A stretch of DNA of 6,961 nt from positions 1-6,961 of the forward strand of contig PMLN01000262.1 of assembly GCA_003158885.1 (NCBI GenBank). The letters run 5' to 3'. Positions within the stretch are counted from its first letter, which is position 1; each line of letters starts with the position of its first letter. Origin of the DNA: Anaerolineae bacterium. GTDB lineage: Bacteria; Chloroflexota; Anaerolineae; Anaerolineales; Villigracilaceae. Under the pieces are notes generated by a model. The model ran no database searches. It was not told where the DNA came from and was given only the letters and a program-made list of their open reading frames with translations. Positions 1 to 5,581 of the stretch are shown in pieces. The position numbers and the translations under genes are program-made.

Positions 1-579
1 AAACCCGACCTCATCATCCTGGACATCATGCTTCCCAAAATGGACGGCTTTGAGGTGGCGCGTATCCTGCGCAAGGAAATGACCACTGCCATCCTGATGC
101 TTACCGCCCGCGACGATGAAATTGATCGCGTGGTCGGACTCGAGGTCGGCGCCGACGATTACCTGACCAAGCCTTTTTCCATGCGTGAACTGCTGGCGCG
201 CGTCAAGGCCCAGTTGCGGCGTACCCGCATGTTGCGCGAGGAAATGCAGAGCGCCAGGGATGTCTCCGCTCCTCCTCATGAAACCTTGACCTTCGGTAAT
301 CTCATCATCAACCTCACGCGCCGCGAGGTGGTTCTGGATGGCAAGCCCCTCCAGCTTAAGCCCAAGGAATACGAATTGCTTCTTTTCTTTGCCGAGCATA
401 AGAGCCAGATGCTCTCGCGCGAATTCATCCTTGAGCGTGTGTGGGGCTGGGATTTCATCGGTGACAGCCGCACGGTGGATGTCCATGTGCGCTGGCTCAG
501 GCAGAAGATCGAGCTGGATTCCTCTGTGCCAACACGCATTGTGACGGTGCGCGGCGGCGGCTATCGCTTCGAAGGCTAA
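1..579 (+). CDS. phoB: OmpR/PhoB-family response regulator (probable PhoB/PhoP), 5'-truncated
   Basis: This is a DNA-binding response regulator that would be phosphorylated by the adjacent kinase. The reading frame is open from base 1, so the true start lies upstream; 192 residues are visible and roughly 45 N-terminal residues are missing. Receiver-domain landmarks are the phospho-acceptor Asp8 in LIILDIMLP, the Thr of LTARDD (T35) and the conserved Lys-Pro of LTKPF (K57-P58). A linker of about 20 residues follows, then a C-terminal winged helix (about 96-192) containing RTVDVHVRWLRQKIE and ending in the typical VRGGGYRF. Assignment to the phosphate system rests on the neighbouring PhoR-type kinase, the pst genes and the 11-bp direct repeats downstream. 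The family is clear; which OmpR-type subgroup it belongs to is an inference from context. Confidence 0.93.
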   Translation, partial: KPDLIILDIMLPKMDGFEVARILRKEMTTAILMLTARDDEIDRVVGLEVGADDYLTKPFSMRELLARVKAQLRRTRMLREEMQSARDVSAPPHETLTFGNLIINLTRREVVLDGKPLQLKPKEYELLLFFAEHKSQMLSREFILERVWGWDFIGDSRTVDVHVRWLRQKIELDSSVPTRIVTVRGGGYRFEG

Positions 580-634
580 ACTCAAAACCTAAAAGCGCCA
601 TCTTTCCTTTGCGTTTTTCGTTTTGCGTTTTATT

Positions 635-1861
635 ATGACCATCGTTTCCATTTTTCTTCTCCTCCTTTTTCTGCTGCTCGCCCTGGGGTTTGCCTGGCGC
701 TACTTTACCTTGCACCGTCAACTTAATGAATATGCCCGCGCCCTCCGTAAAAAAGACCCCTCGAATCTGCCCGATCAGGTTCAGGAGCTTGATGAGCTTT
801 CCAGCGCGGTTCGCTCTCTGGCCTCGAACTTCGCTTCCCAGCTTGCCAGCTTGAACGCTGAACACTCCCGTCTTGCTGCCGTGCTCGATCAAATGACCGA
901 CGGCCTCTTGATCGTGGATGCAGACGGCTTGATTCAATTTACCAACCCTGCCGCACGGAAATTGTTCGAGACCCCCGATCCCCTCCATCGCACCATCGTT
1001 GAAGTGGTCCGTCATCACCGGTTGGTGGAGGCCTGGCAGCGTTCCAGGCAGAACATGGAGTTACAGACCGAATCGGTGGAACTTCCGGCGCGCCGCCAGT
1101 TCCTTCAGTTGGTTGTCATTCCCGATAAGAACACAGGCGGAAGCCTCTTGCTGGTGCAGGATTTGACGCGCGTCCGCCGCCTGGAAACCGTCCGCCGCGA
1201 CTTCATTTCCAATATCTCGCATGAACTCCGCACGCCCCTGGCTTCCCTCAAGGCCCTCACTGAGACTTTGCAGAACGGCGCTCTTTCAGACCCGCAAGCG
1301 GGGCCGCGCTTCTTGAGCCGCATCGTCACCGAAGTGGATGCCTTGACCCAGATGACGCAGGAATTGCTCGATCTCTCGCGCATCGAGTCGGGGCAGGTGG
1401 CCCTGAATCTTGCGCCCATTTCACCCGTAAAATTATTGGTTTCAGCTTGTGATCGCATGAAACAGCAGGCGGAGCGCGCCGGGCTGTTCTTGCGTGTCGA
1501 ATGTCCGGATGACTTGCCTAATATCCGCGCCGATCAGAATCGTCTGGAACAAGTTCTGGTTAACTTGATCCACAACGCGGTCAAGTTCACGCATCCGGGT
1601 GGCGAGGTGGTTCTTTTGGCAGAGTCCGCCTCGGATGGCATCCGCTTTGGGGTTAAGGATACGGGCATTGGGATTCCGGCGGAGGATGTCTCGCGTGTCT
1701 TTGAACGTTTCTATCGTGTGGATAAATCGCGCTCCGGCAGCGGCACCGGCTTGGGGCTATCCATTGCACGGCATATTGTGGAAGCGCACCAGGGCAGGAT
1801 TTGGGTGGATAGCATCGAAGGGCGCGGCAGCACGTTTTTCTTCACCATCCCGAGAGCCTGA
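635..1861 (+). CDS. phoR: PhoR-type membrane sensor histidine kinase
   Basis: This 408-aa kinase probably phosphorylates the response regulator encoded 55 bases upstream. Residues 2-25 form one hydrophobic membrane segment with no periplasmic sensor domain, as expected for a PhoR that reads the Pst transporter rather than a ligand. A HAMP-like or coiled region (about 26-80) and a PAS domain (about 80-180, with GLLIVDADGLIQFTNPAA) follow. The phosphorylated His is H196 in SHELRTP. The ATP-binding domain has the N-box Asn N314 (LIHNAVKF), the G1 box DTGIGI (from D342), an F box VFERFYRVD and the G2 box GTGLGL (from G370). All catalytic motifs look intact. I chose ATG 635; an in-frame TTG at 623 would add four residues. 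Neither has a Shine-Dalgarno, and the leader is T-rich, so translation may depend on the upstream gene. The partner specificity is inferred from adjacency. Confidence 0.93.
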   Translation: MTIVSIFLLLLFLLLALGFAWRYFTLHRQLNEYARALRKKDPSNLPDQVQELDELSSAVRSLASNFASQLASLNAEHSRLAAVLDQMTDGLLIVDADGLIQFTNPAARKLFETPDPLHRTIVEVVRHHRLVEAWQRSRQNMELQTESVELPARRQFLQLVVIPDKNTGGSLLLVQDLTRVRRLETVRRDFISNISHELRTPLASLKALTETLQNGALSDPQAGPRFLSRIVTEVDALTQMTQELLDLSRIESGQVALNLAPISPVKLLVSACDRMKQQAERAGLFLRVECPDDLPNIRADQNRLEQVLVNLIHNAVKFTHPGGEVVLLAESASDGIRFGVKDTGIGIPAEDVSRVFERFYRVDKSRSGSGTGLGLSIARHIVEAHQGRIWVDSIEGRGSTFFFTIPRA

Positions 1862-1953
1862 GTTTCCATATTTGTCTTGCATTTGTTAGACTGTTCTAAG
1901 GCGCGGCCTGGCGCATGATTCACCTGCTGGAATCTTTCTCCTCCTCTTTTCGT

Positions 1954-1987
1954 AAGGGCCCGGCCTCCTTCCGGGCTCTTATGTTTT
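1954..1987 (+). terminator. Rho-independent terminator after the two-component operon
   Basis: A 10-bp stem (AAGGGCCCGG with CCGGGCTCTT, one G-U pair) closes a 7-base loop CCTCCTT and is followed by ATGTTTT. The GC-rich stem and trailing T run fit an intrinsic terminator about 95 bases after the kinase stop. The T tract is short and interrupted, so termination may be partial. The loop is identical to the anti-Shine-Dalgarno sequence of 16S rRNA. Confidence 0.75.
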
Positions 1988-2006
1988 AAACAGACCCGAA
2001 AATGTC

Positions 2007-2061
2007 TTTACCAGATGTTAACAGATTTTTAGGCCGCTGTTAATGGTTCGGGGATAAGATG
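2007..2061 (+). promoter_or_regulatory. Candidate Pho box and -10 for the surE unit
   Basis: Four half-sites begin at 2007 (TTTACC), 2018 (TTAACA), 2029 (TTAGGC) and 2040 (TTAATG), exactly 11 bases apart. GATAAGATG at 2053-2061 is the likely -10 region. The half-sites resemble the TT(A/T)ACA repeats bound by Bacillus PhoP, and the 11-bp step matches direct-repeat sites of PhoB/OmpR-type regulators. The pstS promoter in this window repeats the whole layout with the same distances. No good -35 hexamer is present, as expected for an activator-dependent promoter. The repeats are seen directly; binding by the local regulator is inferred. Confidence 0.65.
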
Positions 2062-2081
2062 GATATTGATAGTAAAGGAAA

Positions 2082-2085
2082 AAGG
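2082..2085 (+). promoter_or_regulatory. Ribosome binding site of the 34-codon ORF
   Basis: AAGG lies five bases before ATG 2091, in a purine-rich leader that also has AAAGGA at 2074-2079. It supports translation of the small ORF. surE has no separate strong site before its own ATG (only GGGGAAGC nearby), so surE may depend on coupling to this site. Confidence 0.5.
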
Positions 2086-2090
2086 TAAAT

Positions 2091-2195
2091 ATGGATTTTA
2101 TATTTTTGACGATGACGATGCTCTTCACTCTGGCCGTCTTTGGCGTGGATGTGCTTCAGAAGCGCCGGCAATATTTGAATGATCGGGGAAGCTAA
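2091..2195 (+). CDS. Small single-pass membrane protein (34 aa), coupled to surE
   Basis: The ORF encodes 34 residues beginning MDFIFLTMTM. Residues 3-21 are strongly hydrophobic, followed by QKRRQY and a polar C-terminus. By the positive-inside rule this predicts a single membrane helix with the C-terminus in the cytoplasm. I recognise no family. Support for it being a real gene: a Shine-Dalgarno (AAGG) five bases upstream, a promoter-like region just before it, and a stop codon that overlaps the surE start by one base (TAATG), a classical coupling arrangement. It could be a membrane peptide acting with SurE or the Pst system, or simply a leader that sets surE translation. Too short for certainty. 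Confidence 0.55.
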   Translation: MDFIFLTMTMLFTLAVFGVDVLQKRRQYLNDRGS

Positions 2196-3019
2196 TGGAA
2201 AAACATATTCTGGTTACGAATGATGATGGTGTCCTGGCGCCCGGCTTGCTGGCGCTGGTGCAGGAAATGCGTAAGTACGGAAAGGTAAGTATTCTTGGGC
2301 CGGACCGCAACTGGTCGGGCGGCGGACATGTCAAGACCCTCGATCGCGCCCTGCGCGTCAAGGAAGTTCAGCTTGCCGATGGAACCCTGGCCTATGCCAG
2401 CGATGGCGCACCCTCGGATTGTGTTTCACTGGCCGCCTTGGGCTATTTCAAAGAGCCGGTTGATCTGGTGGTTTCCGGTATCAATGTGGGCGCCAATCTC
2501 GGGCACGATGTCACCTATTCCGGCACGGTGACCGCCGCCATGGAAGCGGTAATTGCCAACCTCCCCGGTATCGCAGTTTCATTGGAAACGGTCGAAGGTC
2601 ATATCGGCAGCCTGGATTTTGGCCCTGCGGCGCGTGCCGCCGGAAAAGTGGTGCGCCATGCCATTGAAAATGGTCTGCCGCCTGAAATTTTGTTGAACGT
2701 CAATGTACCTTTCCTGCGCGATGAAGAAATCCGAGGTTTTCGTCTGACCCGCCAGGGCTTGCGTGTGTATCACAGCCGTCTCGATGAGCGTATTGATCCG
2801 CGCGGCCGTCCGTACTATTGGATCGGTGGTGATGCGCCCACCGGCCTGGCCGAACGCGGCACTGATATCGGTGCTTTGGCCGAAGGCTATGTCTCCGTGA
2901 CGCCTCTGCATCTGGACTTGACCGCCTACCGCGCCTTGACCGATCTCAATACCTGGCCCTGGGATGAAAATTTGTCCATCCCCTTTTTTGAGTTAGCTAT
3001 TCCGAATAAAAAAGGCTGA
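2195..3019 (+). CDS. surE: 5'/3'-nucleotidase SurE
   Basis: SurE is a metal-dependent phosphatase that removes phosphate from nucleoside monophosphates; some family members also cleave short polyphosphate. This copy is 274 aa, a usual length. The N-terminal ILVTNDDGVLAPGL carries the metal-binding pair D10-D11. S41 in GPDRNWSGGGH and N97 in VVSGINVGAN match the other metal ligands known for the family, and YSGTVTAAMEA (108-118) is the typical following motif. The C-terminal part (TDIGALAEGYVSVTPL) is also SurE-like. There is no signal peptide, so it acts in the cytoplasm. Its ATG overlaps the stop of the 34-codon ORF. In many bacteria surE sits with pcm or other stationary-phase genes. Here it lies between phosphate-sensing and phosphate-uptake genes, suggesting a role in phosphate salvage (inference). 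Confidence 0.95.
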   Translation: MEKHILVTNDDGVLAPGLLALVQEMRKYGKVSILGPDRNWSGGGHVKTLDRALRVKEVQLADGTLAYASDGAPSDCVSLAALGYFKEPVDLVVSGINVGANLGHDVTYSGTVTAAMEAVIANLPGIAVSLETVEGHIGSLDFGPAARAAGKVVRHAIENGLPPEILLNVNVPFLRDEEIRGFRLTRQGLRVYHSRLDERIDPRGRPYYWIGGDAPTGLAERGTDIGALAEGYVSVTPLHLDLTAYRALTDLNTWPWDENLSIPFFELAIPNKKG

Positions 3020-3054
3020 CCGTTTTGTTGATAATCTTATCATTCTCTTATTGG

Positions 3055-3090
3055 AACTGCCTGCCCGCGCAACGGACGGGCAGTTTTATT
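3055..3090 (+). terminator. Terminator after surE
   Basis: CTGCCCG (3061-3067) pairs with CGGGCAG (3077-3083) around a 9-base loop and is followed by TTTTATTT. An alternative stem pairs AACTGCC (3055-3061) with GGCAGTT (3079-3085), using much of the same right arm. Either version with the T run fits an intrinsic terminator that separates surE from pstS. Confidence 0.75.
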
Positions 3091-3109
3091 TCACCGGCAA
3101 ACCTCCCAA

Positions 3110-3141
3110 CTTTCAAACCTTTAAACTTTCTAACTTCATTA
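3110..3141. repeat. Degenerate 8-bp tandem repeat upstream of pstS
   Basis: Four consecutive octamers can be read: CTTTCAAA (3110), CCTTTAAA (3118), CTTTCTAA (3126) and CTTCATTA (3134). Consensus is roughly CTTTnTAA. The array runs directly into the 11-bp array of the pstS promoter. It may be a spacer microsatellite or a regulatory site. Confidence 0.45.
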
Positions 3142-3144
3142 TCT

Positions 3145-3199
3145 TTAACAAGATATTAACCCATTCTTCCATTGATATTAAAAGGCGCTTGATAAGATG
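3145..3199 (+). promoter_or_regulatory. pstS: Candidate Pho box and -10 for pstS
   Basis: Half-sites begin at 3145 (TTAACA), 3156 (TTAACC), 3167 (TTCCAT, degenerate) and 3178 (TTAAAA), all 11 bases apart. GATAAGATG at 3191-3199 is the likely -10 region, 41 bases before the pstS ATG. It is the same arrangement as at 2007-2061, down to the 13-base distance from the fourth half-site to GATAAGATG. pst operons are classical PhoB/PhoP targets, which supports reading this as the operator of the response regulator encoded at the left edge. Confidence 0.7.
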
Positions 3200-3231
3200 C
3201 AGTTGTATAAATTCAAAAGGAGAAGAAAGAA

Positions 3232-4413
3232 ATGTCTAAGTTCCTTCGTTCGTTCGTGTTCGTTACAATTGCGTTCAGCTTCCTGCTGGCGGCTTGTGGC
3301 ACAGTTGCCACACCGGCCGCGACAACCGCTCCAGCCATGACCCAGGCTTCTGGTGCGACTGCGATTCCTGCCTCCACGGCGACGCCTACGCCGCTTGCTC
3401 CAGGCTCTGTTACGCTTAATGGTTCGGGCAGCACTTTCCAGGCCCCCGCCGAGAGCGAATATGCCTTTGCTTTCCCGCTGGTTGATCCCGCCGTGGCAAT
3501 TAATTACCAGGGTACAGGTTCAGGCGCTGGAAAGAAAGCCATCATTGATGGCACCGTTGATTTTGCGGGTACAGATGCGATTCTGACCGCCGATGAAACA
3601 ACATCCGGCAAAGATTTGCAAATGTATCCCTTCCTGGCCGGTGCGACCGTCATGACCTATAACATTCCCGAACTGGACCCCAAAGGCCCGGCTTTGATCC
3701 TGGATGGCAATACCTTGGTTGGTATTTACAATGCCACCATCACCAAGTGGAATGATCCCGCCATCGCTGCCCTCAATCCTCAGATCGCTTCCAAACTGCC
3801 TGCCAAGCCGATCACTGTGGCGCATCGCTCCGATGGCTCCGGCACCACCGCCATCTTCACCGCCGCTCTGACTTCGTTCAGCACTGCCTGGACTGCTGGC
3901 TCCGGCACCACCATCAATTGGCCTGCTGACAAGGCTGGGAACGGCGTTGGCGGCAATGGCAACCAGGGTGTTACGGTCGCCGTTCAGAACACGCCTGAAT
4001 CCATCGGTTATGTGGAATATGCTTATGCGGTTTCCAACAAACTGCCCTTCGCACAGATGGTTAACAAGGCCGGTCAAACGGTCAGTGCCTCGCCCGATAG
4101 CACCAAGGCAGCCATGGCTGACTTTGCCAATGCGTTCACGCCCCAACTGACGGCGACGATTGTGAATGGCTCGGGCGCTGGTTCCTGGCCGATTGCGGGT
4201 TATACTTATATTATCATCCACCAGACCAGCATGACCGATTGCGTCAAGGCTTCCAAACTCGTCGAGTATATCAACTGGATTTTGACCAGCCCGGTTGCCA
4301 CCAATCGAGCCCAGGCGCTCGGATACGTTCCGATGCCGTCTGCTGTTCAACAACTTGCGCTTGCCAAGCTTGCCCAGGTGACTTGCAACAGCCAGCCGGT
4401 CATGACACACTAG
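3232..4413 (+). CDS. pstS: Phosphate-binding lipoprotein PstS
   Basis: PstS captures inorganic phosphate outside the membrane and hands it to the PstC-PstA channel. The 393-aa precursor starts with a lipoprotein signal: hydrophobic residues 8-19, then LAAC with the lipidated C22. A Thr/Ala/Pro-rich linker (about 24-58) tethers the binding domain. Conserved phosphate-site motifs are GSGSTF after the linker, the INYQGTGSGAGKKAI segment, VDFAGTDA, and RSDGSGTT (R199-T206), all aligning with PstS of Escherichia coli. IGYVEYAYA and ALGYVPMP are further family motifs. Two C-terminal cysteines, C337 and C385, could form a disulfide. ATG 3232 is supported by AAGGAG at 3217-3222, nine bases upstream. 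It is the first gene of the transporter operon, with a candidate Pho box upstream and a hairpin downstream. Confidence 0.97.
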   Translation: MSKFLRSFVFVTIAFSFLLAACGTVATPAATTAPAMTQASGATAIPASTATPTPLAPGSVTLNGSGSTFQAPAESEYAFAFPLVDPAVAINYQGTGSGAGKKAIIDGTVDFAGTDAILTADETTSGKDLQMYPFLAGATVMTYNIPELDPKGPALILDGNTLVGIYNATITKWNDPAIAALNPQIASKLPAKPITVAHRSDGSGTTAIFTAALTSFSTAWTAGSGTTINWPADKAGNGVGGNGNQGVTVAVQNTPESIGYVEYAYAVSNKLPFAQMVNKAGQTVSASPDSTKAAMADFANAFTPQLTATIVNGSGAGSWPIAGYTYIIIHQTSMTDCVKASKLVEYINWILTSPVATNRAQALGYVPMPSAVQQLALAKLAQVTCNSQPVMTH

Positions 4414-4433
4414 ACAAATAATTACACCATCTT

Positions 4434-4472
4434 CAATAGAGGGCCTCTCTAACATAGAGTGGCCCTCCATTG
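4434..4472 (+). terminator. Long hairpin between pstS and pstC (attenuator or mRNA-stabilising element)
   Basis: CAAT, GAGGGCC and CTCTA pair in order with ATTG, GGCCCTC and TAGAG around a 3-base loop ACA, interrupted by two single mismatches (a/c and t/t). This gives 16 base pairs starting 21 bases after the pstS stop. What follows is GCTTTATAATGG, not a T run, so full termination is unlikely. A partial terminator or a 3' stabiliser would raise PstS relative to the membrane subunits, as is usual for binding proteins of ABC importers. Confidence 0.65.
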
Positions 4473-4508
4473 GCTTTATAATGGGCAGGCCGAGGAATTT
4501 TTCTCATC

Positions 4509-4580
4509 ATGTGTAAAACTGAATGCGCAATGATGGAAATTTTTTGTCTTGTCCAAATTTCTGTACCGAGCGATATGTAA
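4509..4580 (+). CDS. Possible 23-codon leader ORF coupled to pstC
   Basis: ATG 4509 opens a frame of 23 codons (MCKTECAMMEIFCLVQ...) whose TAA overlaps the pstC ATG as TAATG. GAGGA at 4492-4496 is a possible but rather distant ribosome site (12 bases). The peptide has three cysteines (C2, C6, C13) and no recognised family. pstC has no clear ribosome site of its own, so this ORF may deliver ribosomes to it. Chance is a real alternative for so short a frame. Confidence 0.3.
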   Translation: MCKTECAMMEIFCLVQISVPSDM

Positions 4581-5581
4581 TGAAAAAGATTTCTGTTCCA
4601 CGGGAAAATCATTGGCTGGCGCGCTTTCAGCGCTCGACCCATCATGGCGATGTTCTTTGGTCGGGGTTGATTATCCTCGCCTCTCTTCTCGTTCTTGCCC
4701 TTGTGATTGCCATCGGTTGGATGCTGTGGCAGCAGTCTGCCGATGCCCGCGTCAAGCTTGGCTGGGGGTTCATCCTTCCCACCTCCAATGCAACCTGGGA
4801 TCCCTTATCGGGTGTTTTCCAATCCTGGGCTTTTATATACAGCACGCTGATGACTTCCTTGCTTGCCATCCTTCTGGCGGTTCCCATTAGTGTGGGGATA
4901 GCGATTTTTCTGGCTGAATTGTGTCCGCCCTCGTTACGCCTCCCGCTCAACTGGATGATTGAATTGCTTGCGGCCATCCCGAGCGTGGTGTACGGCTTGT
5001 GGGGCATCTTTGTTTTCCTTCCCAAGGTGGTGGTTCCAATAGGGGAGGGATTGGCTATCCTTGGCCAGGTGCCGGTCTTGAATTCCTTCTTTACCGGGCC
5101 GATTCCATTGAGCGGTTCTTCGCGTCTGGCGGCTGCCATGATCCTCACGATCATGATTATTCCAACCATCGCGGCCATCACGCGCGATGTATTGCTCGCG
5201 ATCCCAAATAGCCAGCGTGAAGCTGCCATGGGGTTGGGGTCGACACGTTGGGAAATGATCTGGCAGGTATTACTGCCTTATGGTCTTTCCGGGATGCTTG
5301 GCGCGATCATTCTGGGGCTTGGCCGCGCCCTGGGTGAAACCATGGCCGTCACGATGGTCATCGGAAACTCGCTGGAAGCGACGAACTCCCTGCTCAAACC
5401 CGGTTCCACCATGGCGAGTTTGCTTGCCAATCAATTTAAAGAGGCGGTCTCCCAACTTCACACGGATGCCATGATCGAGATTGGGCTTACATTATTTGTC
5501 ATCACGTTGATCCTTAATTTGATCGCGCGCTTTCTTGTCTGGCAGGTGGCGCGGCGCACGCCGCAGGAGGCGCGCGCATGA
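4580..5581 (+). CDS. pstC: Phosphate ABC transporter permease PstC
   Basis: PstC is one of two membrane subunits forming the phosphate channel. From ATG 4580 it is 333 aa, close to the E. coli length. It has a first membrane helix at about 25-48, a large loop (about 52-82), then several further helices (about 86-112, 124-150, 183-202, 236-262 and 297-320). Permease motifs seen are IPSVVYGLWG (133-142), the EAA loop for contacting PstB (EAAMGLG, E214, through to LLP at 231-233) and GRALGETMAV (248-257). An in-frame ATG at 4523 would add 19 residues that are not PstC-like and has no ribosome site, so I prefer 4580. That start also lacks a clear Shine-Dalgarno and overlaps the stop of a 23-codon ORF. 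The stop overlaps the pstA start by four bases (ATGA). Confidence 0.95.
   Translation: MKKISVPRENHWLARFQRSTHHGDVLWSGLIILASLLVLALVIAIGWMLWQQSADARVKLGWGFILPTSNATWDPLSGVFQSWAFIYSTLMTSLLAILLAVPISVGIAIFLAELCPPSLRLPLNWMIELLAAIPSVVYGLWGIFVFLPKVVVPIGEGLAILGQVPVLNSFFTGPIPLSGSSRLAAAMILTIMIIPTIAAITRDVLLAIPNSQREAAMGLGSTRWEMIWQVLLPYGLSGMLGAIILGLGRALGETMAVTMVIGNSLEATNSLLKPGSTMASLLANQFKEAVSQLHTDAMIEIGLTLFVITLILNLIARFLVWQVARRTPQEARA
5565..5570 (+). promoter_or_regulatory. pstA: Ribosome binding site of pstA
   Basis: A perfect AGGAGG lies inside the end of pstC, seven bases before ATG 5578. It fixes the pstA start at the ATGA overlap with pstC. Confidence 0.85.

Larger units (their letters stand above)
1862..2090. 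other. Intergenic region: kinase 3' end, terminator, surE-unit promoter
   Basis: This gap between the kinase and the next ORF holds no gene I can support. It contains a T/C-rich stretch with CTCCTCCTC, the hairpin terminator at 1954-1987, and a promoter-like region with four 11-bp-spaced TTAAC-type half-sites (2007-2050) plus GATAAGATG. A weak promoter match (TTGTCT, 17 bases, TCTAAG) at 1872-1900 could start a short RNA ending at the terminator; see findings. Confidence 0.7.

Noticed and set aside
2018..2043. Inverted repeat TTAACAG ... CTGTTAA as an operator for a dimeric repressor
   Set aside because: The halves are also members of the 11-bp direct-repeat series, and that series, not the inverted repeat, is what recurs before pstS.
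3051..3239. 62-codon open frame between surE and pstS
   Set aside because: It runs through the terminator, repeat array and promoter, has no ribosome site and overlaps the pstS start; its sequence is the translation of these elements.
3520..4470. A 316-codon open frame on the - strand opposite pstS
   Set aside because: It mirrors the codon pattern of pstS, has no recognisable motifs, and pstS is unmistakable on the + strand with lipobox, ribosome site and promoter.
4477..4482. Perfect TATAAT as an internal promoter for pstC
   Set aside because: No -35-like sequence at 16-18 bases upstream, where the hairpin arm lies, and no extended -10 TG.
4523..4579. N-terminal extension of PstC from ATG 4523
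   Set aside because: The 19 extra residues are polar and Cys-containing, unlike PstC N-termini, and this ATG has no ribosome site; ATG 4580 gives a normal-length protein beginning MKK.
4549..4890. 113-codon + strand frame overlapping the start of pstC
   Set aside because: Out-of-frame shadow of pstC with no domain and no start signals.
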